From an uncultured Bacteroidales bacterium (GTDB taxonomy: Bacteria; Bacteroidota; Bacteroidia; Bacteroidales; Bacteroidaceae): a DNA stretch of 51,068 bases. A model generated the notes under the pieces. The model saw nothing but the letters and a program-made list of their open reading frames with translations. It had not been told where the DNA came from and searched no databases. This document shows positions 34,257-41,786 of this stretch, in pieces. The stretch is from the NCBI GenBank assembly GCA_945833885.1, contig CAMAFY010000017.1, positions 1-51,068 of the forward strand, in the 5' to 3' direction. The first letter of the stretch is position 1. The number at the start of each line of letters is the position of its first letter. The translations under genes and the position numbers were made by a program.

Positions 34257-35033
34257 CTACATCTCCCAGCGTATGCCGAATGCCAGCGAGAGCACGTCTT
34301 TCCACGAGTATTCGCGGTTCGAGTATTTGGAAAGGGCGTAGAAATCGCAGGTCGACAGTTCGTAGTACGCCGCCACCGATGAGTGGAAACGGCGGTAATG
34401 GCTTGGAATGTCGTAGCGGAAACGCTGCCCGATGTAGACGTGGGTGCGGATCTTCGTAGAGAACCAGTAGTAGTTGCTGGGGTATTTGTCCGGAAGATTC
34501 TTCCAGAAATCGTCGCCCGAAATACCGCTGAAAGCCACACCTGCGGTCAGGGGTTGCAGCGCCCACGTATCGCTGAGGCGGCAGTCCCATGGCACATAGC
34601 GCTCCTTTATGGTGAAGGTGAACTTCGCTTTCTCCGAATGGTAGCGTGGAACGAAGCCGAAGAGCAGGTCCGTCTCCCAATGATGGCGGCCATAGTGCCA
34701 TCCGGGTCCGGCGGCGAGCATGCCGATGCTCCCGGCATATTGCAGGGTGAACTGCTTGGGGATAAGGCTGTTCCAGACCTTTTGCCGCCTTATCCGCTGC
34801 TTCTCGTATTTGCTGCTGTAGATTCCGCCGACGTTCACGGAGTCTGAAATGGCGGGTGGCGGTAGCGTGATGTAGCGGTATACGGTGTCGTGCACCACCA
34901 CCACGGCAGGCTGTATCTCCGTTGTTGCGGGCGGTGCCAGACTGTCGGGAACTTCCGGACGGGCTTGGGAGGGAAGGATGGTGGCGATGAGGGCGATGAT
35001 GGCCGTCAAGAACCTAATATTCGACAACTTCAT
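34257..35033 (-). CDS. Predicted outer-membrane protein of unknown function
   Basis: A 258-residue protein from the ATG at 35033, with signal MKLSNIRFLTAIIALIATILPSQA. After a Pro-rich linker the chain has barrel-like strands: FTLQYAGSIGMLAAGPGWHYGRHHWETDLLFGFVPRYHSEKAKFTFTIKERYVPW, ending LSLAFGIRWEM. I recall similar hypothetical proteins in other Bacteroidales, with no known function. The start overlaps the end of the upstream metallophosphoesterase gene by 20 bp, so the two are probably translated in tandem. Longer starts would read back into that gene and lack a signal peptide. Confidence 0.7.
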   Translation of the reverse strand: MKLSNIRFLTAIIALIATILPSQARPEVPDSLAPPATTEIQPAVVVVHDTVYRYITLPPPAISDSVNVGGIYSSKYEKQRIRRQKVWNSLIPKQFTLQYAGSIGMLAAGPGWHYGRHHWETDLLFGFVPRYHSEKAKFTFTIKERYVPWDCRLSDTWALQPLTAGVAFSGISGDDFWKNLPDKYPSNYYWFSTKIRTHVYIGQRFRYDIPSHYRRFHSSVAAYYELSTCDFYALSKYSNREYSWKDVLSLAFGIRWEM

Positions 35034-35847
35034 ACGTGTAACCTCCTTCCTCGTTAAGGGTGAATACCAAGTATTCGCGGTGCTTTGCCGCCGCACATTC
35101 GTAGTACAGCACGCCATCGTCGAACCATTCGTTCACTTGCGTGTGGTGTCCGTGTCCGCACATGCAGAACTGCAGGCCGGGATACTTCCGGATTTCGTAT
35201 TCGAAGAGTTGCGAAACGTTGTTGTTAAACTGCTCGCTTGTCGGCTGGGCGTGCATGGCCACCACGCTGCGCCGCACATTTTCGGGCAGACTTTCGAGGT
35301 CGTTGCGGATAAAGCCGAAGTTCGGGATGTCGACGGAGTAGTCGTATTCGAAAGCGTTGGAGTTGATGCAGAGAAAATGCGTGTCGCCGGCGTTGAAGGC
35401 AAAGTCAGGGTTGCCGAAAATGTAGCGGTAGGCGTCAGCTCCCGTGCCCAGACAGTCGTGGTTGCCGAGGAGCACGACGTAGGGAACGCTGAGTTCTTCG
35501 AGAATGTCGCGTTGAACCTCAAATTCCCGCGTCACTCCGAAGTCCGAGATGTCGCCACAGTGGAGTACGAAGTCGATGTCGTTACGGGCGTTGATGCTGC
35601 GTACGGCGGCCTTTGTCTCGTCGTACCATCGCTGGGTGTCGCTGATGAGGACGAAGTGGACGGTTGTCTTTCCTGCCGTTGCCGCCTCAATGCGGCCGAT
35701 GTTCTGTTCATTGATGTGGTGTTTCCCCTCAATCCGGGTGTCGTACGGATGGTAATCTATGAGGTCGCACGCCACAACGAGCATGGTTCCGAGGAAGAGG
35801 CTTCCCCGAAAGAGCCAAAAAAATGTCTTGTCTGATGGTTTTTTCAT
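35014..35847 (-). CDS. Metallophosphoesterase lipoprotein, calcineurin-like
   Basis: A 277-residue protein from the ATG at 35847. Its signal FFWLFRGSLFLGTMLVVAC ends in a lipoprotein-like Cys. Metal-site motifs: FVLISDTQRW (motif I with Gln where most have His), HCGDISD, LLGNHDC, VVAMHAQP and GHGHHTQ. It should hydrolyse a phosphoester at the cell surface or periplasm; substrate unknown. The start ten codons earlier (35877) is unlikely because it lies upstream of the -7 box. The -7 box is only 5 bases from the ATG, so the mRNA may have almost no leader. Confidence 0.82.
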   Translation of the reverse strand: MKKPSDKTFFWLFRGSLFLGTMLVVACDLIDYHPYDTRIEGKHHINEQNIGRIEAATAGKTTVHFVLISDTQRWYDETKAAVRSINARNDIDFVLHCGDISDFGVTREFEVQRDILEELSVPYVVLLGNHDCLGTGADAYRYIFGNPDFAFNAGDTHFLCINSNAFEYDYSVDIPNFGFIRNDLESLPENVRRSVVAMHAQPTSEQFNNNVSQLFEYEIRKYPGLQFCMCGHGHHTQVNEWFDDGVLYYECAAAKHREYLVFTLNEEGGYTYEVVEY

Positions 35848-35881
35848 ACGTGCAAAAGTACGAAAATCATCAGACAAGACA
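35824..35881. repeat. 14-bp perfect inverted repeat around the start of the metallophosphoesterase gene
   Basis: TGTCTTGTCTGATG (35824-35837) and CATCAGACAAGACA (35868-35881) enclose the -7 box and start codon. Pairing can extend inward by five more pairs, including one G-U. The left arm is coding (Pro-Ser-Asp-Lys-Thr). Confidence 0.85.
35853..35860 (-). promoter_or_regulatory. -7 box of the metallophosphoesterase gene
   Basis: TACTTTTG on the minus strand, the same octamer as in the tracrRNA and array promoters. A TTG at the complement of 35875-35877 is 14 bp upstream, slightly short. Confidence 0.55.
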
Positions 35882-35950
35882 GTGGAAAACGGAAAATCGT
35901 GCGAAAGTTTCCGAAATATTGAACAAAGATTTCCGCTGTTTTTGCGGACA

Positions 35951-37189
35951 TCAGCCCAACTTCGAACTGGGCTTTTTCTCGAAATAGGCCTTCATTTCCT
36001 CCAAGGAATTAAAGGTGTGGTGGATGAATTCGGCGTCCTTGAAGTTGCCTTCCGCCAGCCAAACCTTGCCCTCGCGGTCGATGTAGAAGGCGTCGAAGCC
36101 GAAGTAGCGCTTGATGAATGCCACGCGCTTGCTGTCGTGGAGTTCAAGGACGGGGGCGTTGAACGGCTGTCGGGTGTCGCAACCTACGTCAAGCAGCGAG
36201 CGGATGTCGTAGTTCTCGCCCATAATCTGTGTGGCGGAGGCTATTTTCGTCGTGTTGTTGGAGCAGCATACCAGCGTATGGACGTTGCGCTTTCCGATGG
36301 ACTGCTTGATGACGTCGAAGGAATTGCCGTAGACACCTTTCGCCTCGGTCATCGAGACGAGGGAATAGGGGTCGATTTGCTTGATGATGCGGAAGATGTC
36401 GCTTTGTTCGCGGCGGCGTACAATGGTGAAAATCACCTTGCGTTCCGATTTCGTGTACCATCCCATTCCGTCGAGGAGGGTGATACCATGGCCCATTTTC
36501 GTGATGGCATCGGAGATTTTCCGGTAGTTGCGTGAGAAAATCATGAACTGCACCGACTGGTGGCGGGCACGGATGCAATAGTCGAGCGTGAGGCTGCAGA
36601 TGATGAGGATGACGAATCCGAAGATGACACGTGCCAGATCGTGGAAGATGAAGTAGCAGGACGAGATGATGACGACATCGCATGCCATGATGACCGTGCC
36701 GAGGGACATGGGCCGATACTTGTTGACAATGGCAGCAATGATGTCCGTTCCGCCGGAAGAGCCGTTACATTCAAAGCAGAATGCCAGTCCCGTTCCGCAG
36801 AAGATGGCACCCAGCACCGCTGCCATGAACGACTGGTCGTTGATGAAATGCGGCAGCATCATCATGCCCGGATGCAGAGGGTCCGGAACTTCCAGGATGC
36901 GTTGCATGAGCCAGAGCATGAAAGTCATGGAGGCCACGCCGTAAATCGTCTTGATGCAGAAGCGAAGTCCCAGCAAAGGCACTGCCACAAGTAGCAGAAC
37001 GGCATTGATGATGAGGAACATATTCTGCACTTCAAGGCCTGTGGCATAGTAGACGATGCTGGAAATACCCGCCACGCCTCCGGTTGTCAGGCCGTAAGGA
37101 AGCATGAACGCCGTGACACCTATGGAATAAAGCGATGTTCCTACCGTGATTCCAAGGTAATCCCGCAACTCTTCAAGTAGTTTTTTCAT
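35951..37189 (-). CDS. YitT-family membrane protein with a C-terminal ITPase-like (Ham1/RdgB) extension
   Basis: A 412-residue protein. Residues 1-210 are a YitT (DUF161) membrane domain with about five helices and the motif YGLTTGGVAGIS. Residues about 225-300 are the DUF2179 domain (GHGITLLDGMGWYTKSERKVIFTIVRRRE). YitT proteins usually stop there. Here a further ~113 residues follow (300-412): TLVCCSNNTTKIASATQIMGENYDIRSLLDVGCDT resembles the N-terminal half of inosine triphosphatases (S/T-x-N-x-x-K motif at 310-315), then FGFDAFYIDREGKVWLAEG sits where the DDTGLEV motif should be. The C-terminal half of the ITPase fold is missing. Transport function of YitT is unknown. Confidence 0.8.
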   Translation of the reverse strand: MKKLLEELRDYLGITVGTSLYSIGVTAFMLPYGLTTGGVAGISSIVYYATGLEVQNMFLIINAVLLLVAVPLLGLRFCIKTIYGVASMTFMLWLMQRILEVPDPLHPGMMMLPHFINDQSFMAAVLGAIFCGTGLAFCFECNGSSGGTDIIAAIVNKYRPMSLGTVIMACDVVIISSCYFIFHDLARVIFGFVILIICSLTLDYCIRARHQSVQFMIFSRNYRKISDAITKMGHGITLLDGMGWYTKSERKVIFTIVRRREQSDIFRIIKQIDPYSLVSMTEAKGVYGNSFDVIKQSIGKRNVHTLVCCSNNTTKIASATQIMGENYDIRSLLDVGCDTRQPFNAPVLELHDSKRVAFIKRYFGFDAFYIDREGKVWLAEGNFKDAEFIHHTFNSLEEMKAYFEKKPSSKLG

Positions 37190-37200
37190 GGTGTTTTACT

Positions 37201-37217
37201 GGTGGAGTCTATAATAG
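37201..37217 (-). promoter_or_regulatory. Leader motif upstream of the YitT-type gene
   Basis: On the minus strand CTATTATAGACTCCACC, a variant of the TTATAGAATCCACC motif found before several other genes, 12 bp before the ATG. A GGTGG-rich palindrome (CCGGTGG/CCACCGG, 37258-37284) lies upstream, between this gene and the membrane protein gene before it. Confidence 0.45.
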
Positions 37218-37296
37218 TTTTTGCCAAACGATGGATGGTCTTGTTTCAGATATCCCGCCGGTGGAGGTCTGCAGCCGCCACCGGAAGGGGAGAATG

Positions 37297-37953
37297 TCAG
37301 TGCTTTTTCTTTGATTTCTTGTCGTTCAGGCATGCAACGGCCTCACCTTTTACCAGCCATGATATGCCGAAGAGGTGGAGAAGCACAATTTCCACGAGCA
37401 TGGTGCAGTAGCCCGGCATATCGGTAAGTACGATGACGGCGAAGAGACCTTCAAAAGTCCACATGCCGATGCCGCAGAGTCTGTATACCAGGTTGCGGCG
37501 GCGCTTCTGCGGCGTCATGGGTTCGTTGCCGGTCTTGGTGAAGAGTGCGAAACTGTTGTAGGCGAGCAGGAGGAAGAAAAGTGCCGCACAGATGGTGTGT
37601 AGATTGTTGGAAATCTCGATGGGAATCTGGAAGAATCCCACGCGGGTGCCGTCGGCAATCCAGTTGACGTGGCAGGGAAAGAGCACGATTCCGAGGCCAA
37701 AGATGCCGCTAAGCGTGGTAATCCAGTTGTCGAGACGGTTGTATCCGATGTAACAGATAAGGACAATGGAGGCGGGAGTCAGCACGCCGATGAGGGCGGG
37801 ACTTTGGTAATAGGTGGCGGAAATGCTCCACCACCATTCGGAATGGGGGTGGGGAAGGTTGATGCCAGCCGAGAAAAGTGCCAGCCAGGGCAGGATGATG
37901 CCGAGCAAACCGCAAAGATTGCGGATGCGGAGGTACATGGTCTTTTCCTTCAT
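37297..37953 (-). CDS. Six-helix membrane protein, DUF998-like
   Basis: A 218-residue protein with about six hydrophobic segments: LCGLLGIILPWLALFSAGI, LIGVLTPASIVLICYIGY, WITTLSGIFGLGIVLFPC, LHTICAALFFLLLAYNSFALF, MWTFEGLFAVIVLTD and MLVEIVLLHLFGISWLV. The stretch WWWSISATYYQSPALIGVL ... GYNRLDNWIT ... LGIVLFPC matches a pattern I recall from DUF998-like proteins of Bacteroidetes. No enzymatic motif is visible; function unknown. The C-terminus is Lys-rich (KKSKKKH). An ATG at codon 6 is an alternative start. The promoter region carries a 21-bp direct repeat. Confidence 0.7.
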   Translation of the reverse strand: MKEKTMYLRIRNLCGLLGIILPWLALFSAGINLPHPHSEWWWSISATYYQSPALIGVLTPASIVLICYIGYNRLDNWITTLSGIFGLGIVLFPCHVNWIADGTRVGFFQIPIEISNNLHTICAALFFLLLAYNSFALFTKTGNEPMTPQKRRRNLVYRLCGIGMWTFEGLFAVIVLTDMPGYCTMLVEIVLLHLFGISWLVKGEAVACLNDKKSKKKH

Positions 37954-37974
37954 ATTCGCTGTTGTTTTGGAGAG

Positions 37975-38016
37975 AATACGTGTGTTAATTTGTACAATAC
38001 GAGTGTTAATCTGTGC
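37975..38016. repeat. 21-bp direct repeat at the promoter of the six-helix membrane protein gene
   Basis: AATACGTGTGTTAATTTGTAC (37975-37995) and a second unit with 3 changes (37996-38016). It covers the predicted transcription start, just downstream of the -7 box. Confidence 0.7.
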
Positions 38017-38023
38017 AAAAATA
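38016..38023 (-). promoter_or_regulatory. -7 box of the six-helix membrane protein gene
   Basis: TATTTTTG on the minus strand matches TAnnTTTG exactly; the leader would be about 55 bases. Confidence 0.5.
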
Positions 38024-38266
38024 GTGATTATTCTCTGATGAAGTCCGATGTTTCGGAATTATTTGTGCGCTCTTCCGTCAAATTTGTCCGTTTTTTGCGT
38101 GTCGGATTGTCGCAAAAGTGGGTGCTGATAGGGCATAAACGTTGACGACGACCTGCCGGAAGATTTGTTTCCAGCGGGTCGTCGTCGTGTTCAGAGGCTG
38201 TGTTCCGGCCTTTATTTCCCCGAAGTCGGGTGGGGAAGTCGGGACTCTTGCCCCATCATCATCGGC

Positions 38267-38734
38267 TTAGAAGAGGTAGCCGATGCGGAAGGTGTGGTCC
38301 TTGTCCTTGAAGTGATTGTACTTGCCGAAACTGAAACCGTAACCGAGGTACAGGTTTTTGTAGACGTTGAGTCCGACGGTGAGGTCCAGTCCGAAGCCGC
38401 TGTGCCAGTCGCTTTCCTCCCATGTCATACCGGCATATCCGAGGTCGATGGCCATCAGGGCGCGGATGTTGCTGAAAAGTGTGGGAGTGTAGCCGCGAAG
38501 ACCGGTCTTCAGGCCGAACTTGTTGGCGTCGTCATCGCCGAGTTCGTGGGCATATTTGGCGGTAAGTACGTCCCAGGAGAGATACTGATTGATGGCATAT
38601 TCTCCGCGAATACCGAGTTCCACCTGGCTTCCGATGCCGAATTCGGCACCGAAACGCATGCCTTTGGCGATGTCTTGTGCCTGCATCTGCATGGCGGAGC
38701 AGGCGATGGCTGCAATGGCAATAGTCTTTTTCAT
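38267..38734 (-). CDS. Small outer-membrane beta-barrel protein
   Basis: A 155-residue protein with signal MKKTIAIAAIACSAMQMQAQ. The mature part alternates polar and hydrophobic residues in about eight strands, starting MRFGAEFGIGSQVELGIRGEYAI and ending FRIGYLF with a terminal Phe, as in OmpX/OmpW-size barrels. Function unknown. The nearest good promoter is far upstream, so the mRNA leader may be about 330 bases and would contain two of the recurrent leader motifs. Confidence 0.75.
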   Translation of the reverse strand: MKKTIAIAAIACSAMQMQAQDIAKGMRFGAEFGIGSQVELGIRGEYAINQYLSWDVLTAKYAHELGDDDANKFGLKTGLRGYTPTLFSNIRALMAIDLGYAGMTWEESDWHSGFGLDLTVGLNVYKNLYLGYGFSFGKYNHFKDKDHTFRIGYLF

Positions 38735-38745
38735 AAGTCCATCTG

Positions 38746-38770
38746 TGGTGGATGCTATAAATTAGTCTTG
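38746..38770 (-). promoter_or_regulatory. Leader motif just upstream of the small barrel gene
   Basis: On the minus strand AAGACTAATTTATAG then CATCCACCA; the first 15 bases are identical to those before mltD (16763-16777). Confidence 0.55.
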
Positions 38771-38876
38771 ACAAATTGCGCTGTGCTGTCGGCAGCCTGT
38801 GATAGGGGACATGCGACATGGGGGCGCGGAATGTGGCAGGACGTCACCCACATTTTAGTGATAAAGAATGTATTCC

Positions 38877-38901
38877 AGGTGGTAATTTATAAAACCCACC
38901 T
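38877..38901. repeat. Leader module B, palindromic copy
   Basis: AGGTGG (38877-38882) and CCACCT (38896-38901) flank TAATTTATAAAAC. The arms pair perfectly. It lies inside the predicted leader of the small barrel gene, in either orientation. Confidence 0.5.
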
Positions 38902-39070
38902 GCGTCTGCCGGTGTGAAGTGCGGAGAAGCGTGACCTCCGACCGGCGTTTCCAACCATTTCCGTGGCGGGGATTCCGGCGGAAACAGGGGGCAGACGGTG
39001 TGGGGAATGGCGTATTCCGGAATGTGAAAATCCCTGAAAAACGGACGACATCCCCATAGTTTCCTGCTGC

Positions 39071-39103
39071 AAAGGTAAGTAAGACCATAGCGAAAAGCAA
39101 GAA
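39071..39103 (-). promoter_or_regulatory. Candidate promoter for the small barrel gene
   Basis: On the minus strand TTG (complement of 39101-39103) and TACCTTTG (complement of 39071-39078), 22 bp apart. It is 337 bp from the start codon with no gene between. Confidence 0.5.
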
Positions 39104-39174
39104 AAAACAGTACAAAACTTGGTATTACCGATTGTTATCCACGGTTTTTTCATCTGTCTTTTACAATAATTCCG

Positions 39175-39182
39175 TATATTTG
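39175..39182 (+). promoter_or_regulatory. -7 box of the acyltransferase gene
   Basis: TATATTTG, an exact consensus match, giving a leader of about 100 bases. Confidence 0.5.
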
Positions 39183-39285
39183 CACAAAATGTCCCTTCTG
39201 CCCTCCCCGGAAGTACGGGACATTTCCTGCCGCACGGTTGTTGCGAAATTATCTGCAATTCATAATAAATGTTCAAATTTTGCCA

Positions 39286-40428
39286 ATGAAAACACGTTAC
39301 GACATTCTCGATGGCTTGCGTGGTGTCGCTGCCATCAGTGTGCTGGTTTACCATCTTTTTGAGGCGATTGCCTTTTCCGTGAGCGCTCCGGAGCAGCATT
39401 TCTACCATGGTTTCCTTGCCGTAGACTTCTTCTTCGTCCTCTCGGGCTTCGTCATGGGTTATGCCTACGACGAGCGTCTTGCCGACGGTTCGCTGACATC
39501 GAAAGGCTTCATCCTCCGGCGTCTCATCCGTCTTCATCCTATGGTCGTCATGGGAGTGGCGGTAGGTCTGGTTTGTTACTTCATCCAGGGCTGCACGTTG
39601 TGGGACGGAACGCACCTGACATGGTTGCAGATTCTGCCCGCACTTGTCCTTGCCCTTTTCCTGATTCCCGCTCCGCAGCACCTTGACATCCGTGGAAATT
39701 ACGAGGCGTTTCCAATCAACGGTCCGCATTGGTCGCTCTTTTTCGAATACATCGGCAGTCTTGCCTACGTGCTTCTCCTGCGTCGTCTTCCGCTGCGTGC
39801 GCTGAAATGGTGGGTAGGCATCATGGGTGTCGCCCTGTTCGTCAATGCTTTCACGAGCGAATATAACAGCATTGCCTACGGATGGTCGTCAGAGCCATAC
39901 AATCTCTTCGGAGGTTCACTGCGCCTTTTCTTCGCCTATCCGGCAGGTTTGCTCCTTTCGCGCCTCTTCCGTCTCCGCAATCCTGCTCCCACAAAGTTGC
40001 CGGCGTTCACGCTGAGTGCCGCAGCCATCGTCGTTTTGTTGGCAGTTCCCAGCCTGACGACCCTCACCGGCGTGCGGATTCTCAATCCTCTTTACCAGTG
40101 TCTGGTGGTTTCCGTGGCTTTCCCTGCCATCGTCTGGTTCGGAGCCCGCGGTGTTGTCGACGGCAACTTCCGCAGCGCCGTCGGATTTGTCGGACGTCTG
40201 TCTTATCCGCTCTATGCTGTCCACTATCCGCTCATCTATTTATATATACATTGGTTGATGATTGGCGCCCAGCCTTTTGGACCTTTGCCCTGGGCCACCC
40301 CTGTATGCCTGTTCTTCATCGCCATTTTCCTTGGCGTCGTCAGCCTTCTCTGCTACGATGAGCCCCTCCGCCGTTGGCTTTCGCGGAAGGTTCAGAAGGG
40401 TTCTGCAGAAAAAGCGCATCAAGGGTAG
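39286..40428 (+). CDS. Acyltransferase family 3 membrane protein
   Basis: A 380-residue protein from the ATG at 39286, which gives the standard family start MKTRYDILDGLRGVAAISVLVYHLFE with the conserved Asp-Gly-Leu-Arg-Gly and His. Next is FLAVDFFFVLSGFVMGYAYDERL, also typical. About ten transmembrane helices follow. Family members move acetyl or other acyl groups onto sugars of lipopolysaccharide, capsule or peptidoglycan. No glycan-biosynthesis genes adjoin it, so its acceptor is unknown. The frame upstream of this ATG adds 16 residues without family support. Confidence 0.87.
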   Translation: MKTRYDILDGLRGVAAISVLVYHLFEAIAFSVSAPEQHFYHGFLAVDFFFVLSGFVMGYAYDERLADGSLTSKGFILRRLIRLHPMVVMGVAVGLVCYFIQGCTLWDGTHLTWLQILPALVLALFLIPAPQHLDIRGNYEAFPINGPHWSLFFEYIGSLAYVLLLRRLPLRALKWWVGIMGVALFVNAFTSEYNSIAYGWSSEPYNLFGGSLRLFFAYPAGLLLSRLFRLRNPAPTKLPAFTLSAAAIVVLLAVPSLTTLTGVRILNPLYQCLVVSVAFPAIVWFGARGVVDGNFRSAVGFVGRLSYPLYAVHYPLIYLYIHWLMIGAQPFGPLPWATPVCLFFIAIFLGVVSLLCYDEPLRRWLSRKVQKGSAEKAHQG

Positions 40429-40571
40429 GGACTATGGATACCCACCGATAGGGTATTTGACGAAGAAACACCTGTCGTTATAGCACAGAAATTCAAAGAA
40501 TTTACCCGAAATCACGGCCGGTGACAGTCGGAAATTCCGCAAAGATTAGCCTCAGAATTCCCTGAAATAAT

Positions 40572-40603
40572 AAAAGGTGTAGGAGTCATCCTGCACCTTT
40601 TTT
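40572..40603. terminator. Bidirectional terminator between convergent genes
   Basis: AAAAGGTGTAGGA and TCCTGCACCTTTT pair fully with one G-U, with a 4-base loop, A's before and T's after. It serves the acyltransferase gene (+) and perhaps the permease gene (-). Confidence 0.8.
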
Positions 40604-40630
40604 GCGCTCTATACCCCGAAGCGGATGGCA

Positions 40631-40671
40631 AGAGGGGAAAAGAAAAGGCGGACTGATGGGGACAGTCCGCC
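40631..40671 (-). terminator. Terminator of the CcdA/ArsG-like gene
   Basis: GGCGGACTG (40647-40655) pairs with CAGTCCGCC (40663-40671). On the minus strand the stem is followed by TTTTCTTTTCC. Confidence 0.75.
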
Positions 40672-40740
40672 GATAGGGTTAATCCGGTGTTCAGATAACC
40701 ATTTGTCATTGTTCTGAGCCTCCTCAGCCAAAGTCCCATC

Positions 40741-40852
40741 GTTTGCCGTTGGAAATACGGATGTTTGCCGTCAGAAGTTCAGATGTTTCTGTATGAAAGT
40801 TCAGAGGTTTTTTGTATGAAAGTTCAGAGGTTTTTCTGCCAAAGGTCAGCAT
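40741..40852. repeat. Five-unit tandem array, 22-23-bp unit
   Basis: Units start at 40741, 40763, 40785, 40807 and 40830. All begin GTTT and most end in TTCAGA(G/T); the third and fourth share TGTATGAAAGTTCAGAG. This is the clearest array of its kind here. Confidence 0.8.
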
Positions 40853-40878
40853 GCCCGTTTTGAAATTTCCGGTAGCGT

Positions 40879-41580
40879 CTATTCGAAGATGTGGTAAACA
40901 CCGACGGCGATAAAGAGGATTGCCACGACAATATTGAACCAACGTTGGAAGGCTTGCAGGCGTCCGACGAATTTTCCCAGGTTGTGCATGCTGTATGCAA
41001 CGAACCATGCCACGGCAAGTACGGGAATGGAGGTGGCAAGGGAGAAGATGACGGGCAGGAGATATCCGCCACTCGCTTGCGCCGACATGGGAATCAGCAC
41101 CCCGAAATAGATGAGGGCGCTGACGGGACAGAAGGAAAGCGCGAAGAAAGCGCCGAGGAAAAACGCTCCGAAAAGTCCGGCCATATAGTGGCGCCGTGCC
41201 TGAATCTCGCAGTCGTGATGGTGATGATGGAGGCGGTGACTGAGGAGCATGGCCATTCCGATGATGATGAGAACGGGTGCCAACAGCGATTCGCCCCACC
41301 TGCCCATCGCATCTTGCAGGTGCAGAAGGTCGCGTCCGCTGTGGATAATGGCAATCAGGATGGCGCCAAGCAGGGCATAAGCCACCGTGCGGCCGAGGAC
41401 AAAGACGAGGCCTTGCCAAAGAACGCGGTGGCGGGAACTGATGTCGCGGCTGATGAATCCGATGGCGGTGACATTGCTGCACAGCGGACAGGGCGACACA
41501 CAGGTGAGAAGTCCGAGAAGGAATGCCGTGACGGCAGGGATTTCAGAGGCGGAAAGGAGTGAATTGATGGTGTCTGTCAT
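40879..41580 (-). CDS. CcdA/ArsG-like membrane permease
   Basis: A 233-residue protein with about six helices. The first has LLTCVSPCPLCSN (Cys27, Cys31, Cys34) and the fourth has FFALSFCPVSALIYFG, the paired Cys-Pro motifs of the CcdA/DsbD membrane family. Proteins of this length and motif order in anaerobes are annotated as ArsG-type aromatic arsenical efflux permeases, an assignment I make from memory. A His-rich loop (HRLHHHHHDCE, near 115-125) could bind metal. No arsenic gene or thioredoxin is adjacent, so either arsenical export or electron transfer across the membrane is possible. Confidence 0.72.
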   Translation of the reverse strand: MTDTINSLLSASEIPAVTAFLLGLLTCVSPCPLCSNVTAIGFISRDISSRHRVLWQGLVFVLGRTVAYALLGAILIAIIHSGRDLLHLQDAMGRWGESLLAPVLIIIGMAMLLSHRLHHHHHDCEIQARRHYMAGLFGAFFLGAFFALSFCPVSALIYFGVLIPMSAQASGGYLLPVIFSLATSIPVLAVAWFVAYSMHNLGKFVGRLQAFQRWFNIVVAILFIAVGVYHIFE

Positions 41581-41786
41581 TCAGGGATGGTAGGGTGTTG
41601 GGCGGTGAAAACCATGAGGTCTCGCCGTAGGGGATTAGAGAAAAAGGACGGCGCCTGTTGATGGCCGCCGGTGGAAAATCCGTCGTTCCAAGGCGGAATC
41701 AGGTGCGTCAGAGCAGGATGCCGCCCTTGTTGGACGGTGTGACATCCGTCATTCCGAGGCGTAAACGGGGAGGCGCGGCATGAGGA

